DNA of 64,000 nucleotides from the NCBI GenBank assembly GCA_030430075.1, contig JAUIGN010000023.1:1-64000 (forward strand). The letters are read 5' to 3'. The position numbers were made by a program, and so were the translations under genes. Positions 56,181 to 64,000 of this stretch are shown one piece after another. The stretch comes from a bacterium. Lineage in GTDB: Bacteria > Planctomycetota > Planctomycetia > Pirellulales > Pirellulaceae. Position 1 is the stretch's first letter. Each line of letters begins with the position of its first letter. A model generated the notes under the pieces. It was not told the origin of the DNA, searched no databases, and saw only the letters and a list, made by a program, of their open reading frames with translations.

Positions 56181-57380
56181 TTACGTGTAGAACTGCTTGG
56201 TTTGAAAGATTCTCAATGTCACTTCGGCGTCGCGTTTCCATTTCGTCGAGCGTGAATAGTAGGTCACCAAGGCTTCGTCGCCGACGAATGTGACGGCGGG
56301 GTAGGCGGCGTCGCGGTCTTTGCGATTGTCGATGTCATTCACATGCCGCCATGTTTTTCCATCGTCGGTGGAGATGGCGGAGCACAGCGGAATGCGAGGC
56401 CAGTTCGACTTGGAAGCGACATTGTTCCAGAGGACGAGCAGGTCACCCGTCGTCGGAATCCGCTTGAGAAGCGCCGGTGATTCGGGCGACGTGAGCACGG
56501 TCGGTGCCGGCTCTGTCCAATGATCGCCGCCGTCCTCGGAAAGACTGAAGTACTGAACTTGATTCGTATTCCGCATCAGGCAGAACAACCGGCCATCGTC
56601 CAGTTCGACCATGGTCGGCTCATGGCATCCGCGGCCGGGCGCCGTCATTGAGTCGGCGCTTCGGTGCCACGTCCGGAAGCCGTCGTCCGAGTAGAAGACG
56701 AAGGAGTGCAGCTTCGAACGACCTCCGCGGTAAGGCTGACCACCGACGTAGTCTTCGGCGAACGGGCCATGCGCGGGAAGGAGCACGCGCCCTGAACTGA
56801 GCCGCAGGGCACGGTCGGCGTTGTTGCAGTACCAGCCCGGTTCGGAGATCTGGACCTGTTCTCCCCAGCGTTGACCATTGTCGTTCGAGCGTCGCATGAA
56901 GACGTTTCGTTGCGATTCTGAATCCCAGCCGACGTAGAAAAACAGAATCTCCGAATCGGACAAACGCACCAGGTTCGGATGCTTGACGTTGTGCTTCCAC
57001 CGGTTCGGTTGCATCACGCGGCGATCCCTCCAAGTCCGACCGCGGTCGCGCGACAGCAAGGACGAAATCTGGCAGGAGACGGCGTCGGTAACGCCGGTTT
57101 GCCCGATCCGCTGTTGTGCCTCCGGCTGTTTGGAATAGTACTCGGACCAGACCAACAGGAGGCGTTTGTCATCGAGTGGAAAGATTAACTGATGATCATG
57201 GCGCGGATGCCGAGGCGACCACGGGCAGACAATCTGGTCATGAACCGGCTGCAGCAACGTGCGGTTGTCCCCCAACGACTCGGCGCCGATCCCGAGGGCT
57301 GGCAGGCCGAGCGTGGCGGTCGCGCCGGCCAGGAGCAAACGTCGACGCGATACCTGGCTGGGAATGGGGGCGTTCTTCAT
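56181..57380 (-). CDS. Tat-exported sialidase-like BNR protein
   Basis: A 399-residue protein. A Tat signal (PSQVSRRRLLLAGATATLG) leads a six-bladed-propeller type domain with five Asp-box motifs: SRDRGRTW, SNDNGQRW, SDDGFRTW, SEDGGDHW and STDDGKTW. It resembles exo-sialidase-like enzymes, with an Arg-containing HPRHDHQLIFPLDD at the start of the domain and RNTNQVQYFSLSEDGG. GGGAGGA lies seven bases before ATG 57380. Only 17 bases separate it from the sulfatase upstream, so they form an operon that probably processes one sulfated glycan. The exact sugar specificity cannot be predicted. Confidence 0.88.
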   Translation of the reverse strand: MKNAPIPSQVSRRRLLLAGATATLGLPALGIGAESLGDNRTLLQPVHDQIVCPWSPRHPRHDHQLIFPLDDKRLLLVWSEYYSKQPEAQQRIGQTGVTDAVSCQISSLLSRDRGRTWRDRRVMQPNRWKHNVKHPNLVRLSDSEILFFYVGWDSESQRNVFMRRSNDNGQRWGEQVQISEPGWYCNNADRALRLSSGRVLLPAHGPFAEDYVGGQPYRGGRSKLHSFVFYSDDGFRTWHRSADSMTAPGRGCHEPTMVELDDGRLFCLMRNTNQVQYFSLSEDGGDHWTEPAPTVLTSPESPALLKRIPTTGDLLVLWNNVASKSNWPRIPLCSAISTDDGKTWRHVNDIDNRKDRDAAYPAVTFVGDEALVTYYSRSTKWKRDAEVTLRIFQTKQFYT

Positions 57381-57397
57381 AGGCCGTCCTCCCGTGT

Positions 57398-58816
57398 TCA
57401 CTGCTGATAGTCCGCTCCGGACCAACTGGCCAGCACCGACCGCTGCCATGCTTCCAATTCACGCTTCATCGATGATAGCCGCCCGGATTCGGTCGCACGG
57501 AGATCGTCTTTCTCCAGCGGGTCGTTTGCAAGGTGGTAGAGCTCGAAGCTCACCTTGCCGTTCTTCTCGATCCGGTGCAGCTTCCACGGCCAGGCATTCC
57601 AGGCGGCATGGCCCCGCATGGCGTCCGCGCCGAACCGGGGGAATTGCTCGACGTTCTTCAGAATCCGCTCAGGGTGAGGATTTGGCTGACCGGCTTCCTT
57701 GGCTTCCAGCAGCGCTTTGATGATCCGATCGCTCCACGTCCCCTGGCCTTGCGTGTGACCGTGCCAGAATCCCATCGGCGGGCGTTCGGTGCGTTCTCCG
57801 GTCATCACCGGCGTCAGGTCGATGCCGTCGAGCGGTGGTTGGTGGCCGGCGGTCGCCCCGGCCACGGCGAGCAGCGTCGGGTAGAGGTCAGATGCGAATG
57901 CCGGTGTGTCGATCGTTGCTGCCGAATAGCGAGCCGGCCATTCCAGCACGGCAGGGACCCGCAAACCGCCTTCGTAGATGCTCCCCTTGCGAGCGCGACC
58001 GCCGGATGATTCGGCGACCAACCCGCCGTTGTCGCTACAGTAGAAGAGCAGCGTGTTTTCTGCGATGCCCAGCTCCCCGAGGGTCATTCGCAATCGCCCG
58101 ACCTGCTGATCGAGGAGAGTAATCTCGCGGAAGTAACCGGGCTTTTTCGTCTTTTCATCATTGTACATCGTCTTCGCATTCGGCACTCCCTGAGGCAACT
58201 CGGCCTGGGGGTCGTGTGGCGACGGGAACCACGTCACGGCAAAGATCGGCTTGTCACCCGCGGCGTGCTTCTTCAAGAAGTCGAGCGTCGCGTCCATGGT
58301 GATCACCGTCCCGGGCCCCTTCAAATGTTCGTAGTTGCCGTTGCGACTCAAGTACGGATCGTTGTCGAAGAAGTTGAGCCCCGAGAGCCATTCGTCGAAA
58401 CCCGCGCCGCCCGGGCTGGTGGGACTGCCAGGCTGAACCGAACCGATGTGCCACTTGCCGAAATGCCCCGTGGCGTAGCCGGCGCGTTTGAGGACTTCCG
58501 CGATGGTGGTCTCCTGAGGCCGCAGGTAGTGCCCGTGGTTGGGAACATTCACGCGAAACGGGTGGCGCCCGGTCATGACGCTGGCGCGAGTTGGCGAACA
58601 GACGGGCGCGCTGGCATAAAACCGGTTGAAGACCACGCCGGCCTCTGCCATGGCATCAAGATGAGGCGTCTTCACAAATGGATGGCCCGTGAATCCGGTG
58701 TCGCCGTAGCCGTGGTCGTCCGCCATGACCAGGACGATATTCGGCGGTTGCTCGGCAGCGACCGTACCCGGCAGAATGCAGATCATGAGGCTCAGTAATG
58801 CTTGCTTCATCGTCAT
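57398..58816 (-). CDS. Secreted sulfatase
   Basis: A 472-residue sulfatase. Signal peptide MTMKQALLSLMICILPGTVAA, then PNIVLVMADDHGYGDTG and the formylglycine motif CSPTRASVMTG (C73), GKWHIG, FAVTWFPSPHDPQAE and FYCSDNGG. It needs oxidation of C73 by a sulfatase-modifying enzyme not present in this window. Start is ATG 58816 or 58810; the longer frame to 58948 is unsupported. It heads the operon with the sialidase-like gene and is divergent from the propeller protein at 59199. Substrate probably a sulfated polysaccharide. Confidence 0.95.
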   Translation of the reverse strand: MTMKQALLSLMICILPGTVAAEQPPNIVLVMADDHGYGDTGFTGHPFVKTPHLDAMAEAGVVFNRFYASAPVCSPTRASVMTGRHPFRVNVPNHGHYLRPQETTIAEVLKRAGYATGHFGKWHIGSVQPGSPTSPGGAGFDEWLSGLNFFDNDPYLSRNGNYEHLKGPGTVITMDATLDFLKKHAAGDKPIFAVTWFPSPHDPQAELPQGVPNAKTMYNDEKTKKPGYFREITLLDQQVGRLRMTLGELGIAENTLLFYCSDNGGLVAESSGGRARKGSIYEGGLRVPAVLEWPARYSAATIDTPAFASDLYPTLLAVAGATAGHQPPLDGIDLTPVMTGERTERPPMGFWHGHTQGQGTWSDRIIKALLEAKEAGQPNPHPERILKNVEQFPRFGADAMRGHAAWNAWPWKLHRIEKNGKVSFELYHLANDPLEKDDLRATESGRLSSMKRELEAWQRSVLASWSGADYQQ

Positions 58817-59198
58817 ATGGTCCCAGGGATTCTTCGGTCGTGTTCGGTCGCCCGAACCGGCTTCAGCTTGACGCATCATGTGGCCCTCTGCAAGCGCGAC
58901 GCCGCGCCGCGCTGCGGTGGGGCATACGCCAGCATGGTGCCGATCCACCGCCGTTCTGAACGGGCATCTCGACCAATGTCCAAGCGAACCGCCTGCGACC
59001 CGGGTTGCGACCAGCTATGATATGAGCAGGAAGAAGGAGAGAACGGGATCGGATGGCAAAGTGCATTCCCAATCTGGCTGACGAGCCAGGCGGCCTGCGG
59101 ACATCACGCGCTCACGCAGGGTCAAGCCTCGCCTTCCTCAACGCTGTCGCTCTCGTGTTCCTCGGATATCGGTGATTCTCAAGACGGTGGCCAGCTCA
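58817..59198. other. Divergent intergenic region
   Basis: A 382-bp gap between the sulfatase (minus) and the next propeller gene (plus), so both promoters should be here. A GTG at 59172 extends the downstream gene by nine codons and is a possible start. No operator-like palindrome was found. Confidence 0.45.
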
Positions 59199-60695
59199 AT
59201 GAAGTTGATGACGTGTGCCAGATTGTTGGTCCTGCTGACACTAATGGTCTGGGGACCGCGCCGCAGTGCTGCACAGGTCCCCGAGCAGCCCATCGAGATG
59301 GATCGCGGCGTACCCCAGTTCTTTGTCGATGACTGGCTGGTCGATAACCGGTTTGCGATCAAGTACAAGCAGCAGGCGGTCGTGCATGCGGTCCATCCGC
59401 CGCAGAAGCATCCGGCCAACCCGGTGTATCTGGGCGATTGTGGCTACGTCAATGTGGCGCGGCAGCCGAAGACCGATCGGTTTCAACTTTGGACGCAGGT
59501 CCATCGATGGGTGGAGAAGCCGAGCGGGCGGAGTAGCCGATACGCGATTGCGTACGCCGAGTCGGCCGATGGCTTGCGGTGGCATGCGCCAAATCTCGGT
59601 CTGTTTGAATGGCAGGGATCCCGAGACAACAACATTGTCATTCGCGGACCAAACAACGCTCGCGCGAGTGGGCCGCAGCTTCTACTGACGTTGCCCCCGG
59701 AGCAGAGACGCGGCTACGAGTACGTCATGACCTACCGGACAGGTGGGGCGGGCAAAGAGCACGACGGGATACGCCTGATCGGTTCCCAAGACGGTATTCA
59801 TTGGGATACCGATGGCGAGATTCGGCTCAAACATGTTCACTCCGACACGCTCAATAGCATCGTCTTCGACGCCTCGCGGAATCGCTACCTGATGACGTTG
59901 CGGGCCAAGGATCGCTACCGCCGATTCAAGGGCCAGATGATCGATACCGGGGCTTCGCGGCGCATCGCGTTTCTGACCAGTGATGAGCTGTGGAAGGCAT
60001 GGGAGGGGCAGCCCCGCGCTCTGTTGACGCCGGACGAAGTGGACGCCGAAGGTCATTACAACTTTTTCTACGGCATGCCGATGCATTACTACGCGGGCAT
60101 CTACTGGGGCTTCTTGTGGGTGTTCCGCATGAATGACCCGATTCATACCGAACTGGTTACCAGTCGCGACGGCGTTCACTGGCGCCGTTCCCCGCGACGC
60201 ATGCCCCTGATTCCGCGCGGCGATGACGGGACATGGGACGACGGGATGACGTTCGGCGGCCCGCATTGGGTCGAAGTCGGCGACCAGTGGTGGTTCTATT
60301 ACGCCGGCCATGATGGCGGCCACGACTCGAAGGACCGGCAGGCCGCCATCGGGTTGGCGACCTGCCCCAAAGAACGACTGGTCGGGCTGTACGGTCCGCC
60401 GCGAGCAGGGGGCGTCGTGGTTACACGACTGATTCGCTGGCCAGGCGGCGATCTGTTCATCAATGCTGCCGCGCGCCGATCAGGCGCCGCACAGCTCACG
60501 GTCCGTGTCAGCGACGCAATTCGCGAGCCGTTGGAAGGTTTCGACCATGCCGACTGCCGACCATTCCCCGGCGACGCTGTACGGCATCGGGTTACCTGGG
60601 CGGGAGACCGGTCGATGGACGAACTTGTGGGCCGGGTCGTCCGGCTGGAGATCTTTCTGCAAGACGTCGATCTTTTCACGATCGTCGCCGAATGA
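59199..60695 (+). CDS. Secreted five-bladed propeller glycoside-hydrolase-like protein
   Basis: A 498-residue exported protein with signal peptide (KLMTCARLLVLLTLMVWG). The body has repeated S-x-D-G-x-x-W-type blades (AESADGLRWHAP, IGSQDGIHWDTDG, SRDGVHWRRSPRRMP), as in glycoside hydrolase family 32/43-like propellers of planctomycetes, plus a final beta-sandwich-like domain (TVRVSDAIREPLEGFDHADC). The acidic cluster VPQFFVDDWLVDN near the N-terminus may be catalytic. ATG 59199 or GTG 59172 could start it; neither has a strong ribosome binding site. It is divergent to the sulfatase operon and likely works on the same glycan. Specificity unknown. Confidence 0.8.
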   Translation: MKLMTCARLLVLLTLMVWGPRRSAAQVPEQPIEMDRGVPQFFVDDWLVDNRFAIKYKQQAVVHAVHPPQKHPANPVYLGDCGYVNVARQPKTDRFQLWTQVHRWVEKPSGRSSRYAIAYAESADGLRWHAPNLGLFEWQGSRDNNIVIRGPNNARASGPQLLLTLPPEQRRGYEYVMTYRTGGAGKEHDGIRLIGSQDGIHWDTDGEIRLKHVHSDTLNSIVFDASRNRYLMTLRAKDRYRRFKGQMIDTGASRRIAFLTSDELWKAWEGQPRALLTPDEVDAEGHYNFFYGMPMHYYAGIYWGFLWVFRMNDPIHTELVTSRDGVHWRRSPRRMPLIPRGDDGTWDDGMTFGGPHWVEVGDQWWFYYAGHDGGHDSKDRQAAIGLATCPKERLVGLYGPPRAGGVVVTRLIRWPGGDLFINAAARRSGAAQLTVRVSDAIREPLEGFDHADCRPFPGDAVRHRVTWAGDRSMDELVGRVVRLEIFLQDVDLFTIVAE

Positions 60696-60890
60696 AGGAG
60701 GAACGTGATCGCAATGCTGGGCAAGCACCTCGCCAGGAATTCGACGGAACGGATTGGTCGCCTGCAGAGTCGCCAGGAGGTGTGGTATCACTCGATTCAA
60801 GGCGACACTGGGGATGATAGTGAGTTCCAGTGCGATCCTTGATTCGAGAACAACAAGATCTTCGACAATGACATCACATGGAGTGAACCG

Positions 60891-61895
60891 ATGAAAAGAA
60901 CGCTTCCCGTCACCCTGTTGCTTTGCCTGTTGCCTGCGATCGCCAAGGCTGACAACGCCGGCGAGGCTGCAGGTATGCAACTCGTCGAAGCGCGTCGCAT
61001 CTGGGATAAGGCTCGGCATAACGCCTTTACGGACCTGATTCGCTTTAACGATCGCTGGTTTTGCGTGTTTCGCGAAGGTCGGGGGCATGTGTCGCCGGAC
61101 GGAGCATTACGGGTGATTACGTCGAAGGACGGCAACAAGTGGGAATCGGCGGCCCTGATTACCTCGGATAACTCGGATCTGCGGGACGCCAAAATCACCG
61201 AAACTCCTGACGGTCGACTGATGCTCGCGGGGGCCGAGGCCATGAACGAACCAGTGTCGTACAAGCATCAGTCTTTGGTTTGGTTCTCCGATGATGGGCG
61301 GACGTGGAGCGCGAAACACGAAGTGGGCGACCGGGACAACTGGTTGTGGCGGATCACCTGGCACCAGGGCAAAGCGTATGGGCTCGGGTATGGTTGCCGG
61401 AGAGACAACTACGGTGTCCGGCTCTTCCACAGCACGGATGGGCTGTCCTTCGACACGTTGATCGACAAGATGGCCGTCGAGGGGACCTACCCCAACGAGT
61501 CGTCGATGGTGTTCCTGGCGGACGGCACGTGCTATTGCCTGCTGCGGCAGGACGGCCGGCCCAATTTGGGTGTCGTCGGCAAGTCGAGCCCTCCGTACAC
61601 GGATTGGAGCTGGAAGAAGCTCGGCATGCGCATCGGTGGCCCGCACATGCTCCGCTTGCCGGACGGTCGCTTTGTGGCGGCTGTCCGTTTGTATGACTCG
61701 CCCGTGCGTACGTCCCTGTGCTGGCTGGATCCCGAAACGGCGACCCTGACGGAAGCACTCAAGCTCCCGTCAGGTGGCGATACGAGCTATGCCGGGTTGG
61801 CCTGGCACGACGACCTGTTGTGGGTCAGTTATTACTCGTCCCACGAGGGAAAGACGTCCATTTACCTGGCGAAGGTCAAGGTCGCGGCGCCGTAA
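60891..61895 (+). CDS. Secreted sialidase-like propeller protein
   Basis: A 334-residue protein with signal peptide (KRTLPVTLLLCLLPAIAKA). The body is a beta-propeller with ITSKDGNKWE, WFSDDGRTWS and LFHSTDGLSFDT repeats. An Arg at the first blade (WFCVFREGRGHVSPDG) is placed like the sialidase arginine of the FRIP-type region, but the full triad was not verified. GGAG precedes ATG 60891. It lies in the same direction as the genes at 59199 and 62089, spaced by about 195 bases on both sides, so separate promoters are possible. Role in glycan trimming is inferred from the locus. Confidence 0.85.
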   Translation: MKRTLPVTLLLCLLPAIAKADNAGEAAGMQLVEARRIWDKARHNAFTDLIRFNDRWFCVFREGRGHVSPDGALRVITSKDGNKWESAALITSDNSDLRDAKITETPDGRLMLAGAEAMNEPVSYKHQSLVWFSDDGRTWSAKHEVGDRDNWLWRITWHQGKAYGLGYGCRRDNYGVRLFHSTDGLSFDTLIDKMAVEGTYPNESSMVFLADGTCYCLLRQDGRPNLGVVGKSSPPYTDWSWKKLGMRIGGPHMLRLPDGRFVAAVRLYDSPVRTSLCWLDPETATLTEALKLPSGGDTSYAGLAWHDDLLWVSYYSSHEGKTSIYLAKVKVAAP

Positions 61896-62088
61896 CGCTT
61901 GTTCCCGCTACCCGTCGGCTGGCAGCCGTCCAACAACCGACTGGCGGCGGTGCGGCGCATGTTCCGCTCACCACGCCGGTCACGGTCGACTGGTTGGCTA
62001 TTCGCTGCCGATGACCAACCACGAAGGCGACGCGTCGGCCGTTGTTGCAAGAATGCCGTTAGCCGCATCCCCAGGAGGACGCATTTCA

Positions 62089-63429
62089 ATGGTCATGATC
62101 CCGGTATCCCAATCCACAAATCGGCGAGAGATGCTCAAGGCGTCACTGGCCGGCGCGTTGCTGGCTGGTAGCTCCTTCCGCCGCCCGGCACGCGCACTCG
62201 AAGAAGAGACCAACGAGAAGATCGACGAGGCGCGACAAGTCGCCTTGGAGGTTCTCAAGCCAAGCCGGCGAGATCTCGAATACGGCTTGGGGTTGCATCG
62301 CGAGTCGCTCGTTTTCGATGCTTATGGCTTCGCTCCACGCGCAGCCATTGATGGCGACGCCATGGCTCAGTTGGTACTCGACGGCGCGTCCTCGATCGAG
62401 ATCCAGGACGCTCGCGAAGAGATGGGAATGACGCGACAGGTTACGGATGCCATCGAGCGCGCCGAGTTCATGCAGGCCTGGCGCGCATCGGGAGTCACGT
62501 GTATTTTTCAGAACGCCGGCGAGGAAGGGCAAAGCCCGATGCGGTTACTCAAACGGCTCGCCCGCTTCACCTACCTGACCGATATGATGCCCGAGTTCGT
62601 TGCGAAAGCCGCCACCCCGGCGGACGTCGCCGGTGCCAAGGAGCAGGACAAGCAGTGCCTGTACTTCACGGGAAATGGCGTTCCCTTGACGCAGCAGTGG
62701 GTCTCTGTCGAAGACGAGCTGCGTTACCTGCGAATCTTCTTTCAGCTTGGCATCCGCATGATGCATATGACCTACCAGCGCCGCAACATGATCGGCGATG
62801 GATGTGCCGAACCCGCCAATGCCGGTTTGAGCGACTTCGGCCGGGCGGTCGTTCGCGAAATGAACAGGATTGGCGTGATCGCGGACGTCGCCCACAGCGG
62901 GTGGCGAACCAGCCAGGAAACTGCGGAAGCGTCCGCCAAGCCGGTCGTCGCGAGCCACTCGACCTGCGACGCGCTGCACCACCATATTCGAGCAAAACCG
63001 GTCGGTGTCATCAAAGCGATCGCCGACTCGGGCGGCTACATCGGCATTTGTTGCATCCCCAGTTTTCTCGGCGGACGCGCCGATATCGGCGTCATGATGG
63101 AGCACATTGACTATGTGGCTCAACGGTTTGGAGCCGAGCACGTCGCCATTGGAACCGACGTCGCGTACACGTCCCGCCAAAGTTCGGCCGAAAGCCGCAA
63201 AGTGCCCAAACGTGGACCAACACGGAAGCAGTGGCGGTCACTCTGGCCGGAAGGGTCGCTCGGAGCACAAGGGGCCGCTCCGCTCAGCCTGGCCTGGACG
63301 AACTGGCCCCTGTTTACGGTCGGGCTCGTCCAGCGAGGCTACCAGGATGACGACATCCGGAAGATCATCGGTGGCAACGTGATGCGCGTCGCCCGCGAGG
63401 TGTTGCCGGAATCGCTTCGCGATCGCTGA
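62089..63429 (+). CDS. Tat-exported M19 dipeptidase-like protein with altered metal motif
   Basis: A 446-residue protein with a Tat-like leader (TNRREMLKASLAGALLAG). Its fold is the renal dipeptidase (peptidase M19) barrel: DELRYLRIFFQLGIRMMHMTY, IADVAHSGWRTSQETAEASAKP, VVASHSTCDALHHHIR, then HVAIGTDVAYTS and KIIGGNVMRVAREV. The two later histidines and the Asp are present. The first metal motif, HxD in DGHxD, is replaced by FDAYGF at about residues 76-81, and the bridging Glu of the IEGG-type motif is absent in CLYFTGNGVPL. A changed metal site or function is likely. ATG 62089 follows AGGAGG; upstream sequence in frame is not conserved. Confidence 0.87.
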   Translation: MVMIPVSQSTNRREMLKASLAGALLAGSSFRRPARALEEETNEKIDEARQVALEVLKPSRRDLEYGLGLHRESLVFDAYGFAPRAAIDGDAMAQLVLDGASSIEIQDAREEMGMTRQVTDAIERAEFMQAWRASGVTCIFQNAGEEGQSPMRLLKRLARFTYLTDMMPEFVAKAATPADVAGAKEQDKQCLYFTGNGVPLTQQWVSVEDELRYLRIFFQLGIRMMHMTYQRRNMIGDGCAEPANAGLSDFGRAVVREMNRIGVIADVAHSGWRTSQETAEASAKPVVASHSTCDALHHHIRAKPVGVIKAIADSGGYIGICCIPSFLGGRADIGVMMEHIDYVAQRFGAEHVAIGTDVAYTSRQSSAESRKVPKRGPTRKQWRSLWPEGSLGAQGAAPLSLAWTNWPLFTVGLVQRGYQDDDIRKIIGGNVMRVAREVLPESLRDR

Positions 63430-63775
63430 AGACCGGTCGGCGGTGAGAAAGCACGCCAAAGCCGAACAGTGTCCAAGGGCCACCGCATGAAGACCGTGCG
63501 AGCAGCCATCATGGAGACGCGAGAGCAGGAAAAACCACGACGCGCTGTGGCACGCCGTGGTTCGTCGGCTGCGTTGCAGTCATCGTTGACTGGGAAAACT
63601 CGGGACGCCACGACGGCCCGTGCTGATCGTGAAGCCGTCGCATCCACCAGTGAAATGGCGTGAACCGAGGAAACCTGTCAGAAGTACTTCGCGTTCGCCG
63701 GTTAATCGCTCGGCAACGAGTCAGAAACACGTTCCGAAAAGTCAGCGGGATCAACAACGGACGTCCACATGCTTT
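63430..63775. other. No recognisable gene
   Basis: Frames on both strands (for example 63339-63647 minus, 63469-63663 plus) are short, charged and lack family motifs or ribosome binding sites. Possibly decayed sequence leading to the remnant at the window end. Confidence 0.4.
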
Positions 63776-64000
63776 CCGGGGCGAACCCGCCGCGGTAGAA
63801 TCGGGGACGTTGTCAAACACGAATCCTGGTGGAGAACTTTCGACGCATCCAGCCAGTTATTTGGTGTCGATCTGAAGAAACTTGACGAGCTCCCGGAAGA
63901 CAAGTACCGGCTGTTCGAAGAGGTCTCTGCGTTAACGCATTTGACGAAAGACGATCCGCCGGAAGCCCTTTTCTATGCAAGTAGGCTGGAGACGCCGATC
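63776..64000 (+). pseudogene. Partial, start-less alpha/beta-hydrolase-like or unknown protein fragment
   Basis: An open frame without a start reads GDVVKHESWWRTFDASSQLF, then GVDLKKLDELPEDKYRLFEE and ALTHLTKDDPPEALFYASRL before the window ends. The LTHLTKDDPPxLLFYASR-type segment occurs in planctomycete secreted esterase/lipase-like proteins near their C-terminal third. The expected upstream portion with a nucleophile elbow is not seen in this frame; 71 codons of another frame (63660-63875) overlap it. This is either a frameshifted gene or the middle of a gene with sequence error. Confident only that the segment is coding-like. Confidence 0.45.

Overview
The window looks like a chromosomal segment of a member of the Planctomycetota, probably a Pirellulales/Planctomycetaceae-type bacterium. 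This is inferred from family content: a cytochrome-type DUF1549/DUF1553 protein next to a DUF1501 protein, several secreted sulfatases and Asp-box propeller proteins, a short ECF sigma factor beside a Ser/Thr kinase, and a 7,000-residue surface protein with an LEPR-XLL-like N-terminal motif. DNA is GC-rich and genes change strand often. No rRNA, tRNA, CRISPR array, intact insertion sequence or replication origin was found.

Left third (1-30.6 kb). A 103-bp repeat at 23-125 recurs inverted at 30520-30623 (about 95% identical), so the two arms bracket some 30 kb. Inside lie a broken DUF1501 gene, a sialidase-like gene, and then the run sigma factor (2442-3023), transmembrane Ser/Thr kinase with an extracellular beta-helix-type domain (3156-5402) and the giant gene (5728-26778). 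The giant protein has 18 alternating Gly/Val/Ala-rich adhesin-like units, a glycine-rich block, about nine PKD-like domains, a 12-nt tandem repeat encoding GGSD, and ten RTX calcium-binding repeats at its C-terminus. Behind it are decayed genes (an autotransporter-type beta-strand fragment and a frameshifted zinc-ribbon gene), a zinc-ribbon protein and a divergent amidohydrolase.

Middle (30.7-46.7 kb). A compact set of minus-strand genes encodes a TetR repressor, an isochorismatase-like hydrolase, an AhpD/carboxymuconolactone-decarboxylase-like protein and a pyridoxamine-phosphate-oxidase-like protein. Three copies of the palindrome TACAGAC-N2-GTCTGTA lie in front of the first three genes, in promoter position, so this is a readable small regulon. 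It is followed by a coupled pair of phosphoesterase and endonuclease/phosphatase genes, a TlpA-like thioredoxin protein, a phytanoyl-CoA dioxygenase-like enzyme, the DUF1553/DUF1501 pair, a sulfatase, a second phosphoesterase and a cupin.

Right third (47-64 kb). Two adjacent minus-strand genes encode a zinc-ribbon/DUF805/TPR membrane protein and a lipoprotein that joins a trypsin-like protease, a thioredoxin fold lacking one active-site Cys, a lectin-like domain and TPRs. Then come an octaheme cytochrome c and a membrane-anchored SGNH hydrolase. The last 8 kb is a sulfated-glycan or sialoside degradation neighbourhood: a sulfatase and sialidase-like operon, divergent secreted propeller proteins, and an M19-dipeptidase-like protein that lacks the usual HxD metal motif. 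The window ends in a partial hydrolase-like remnant.
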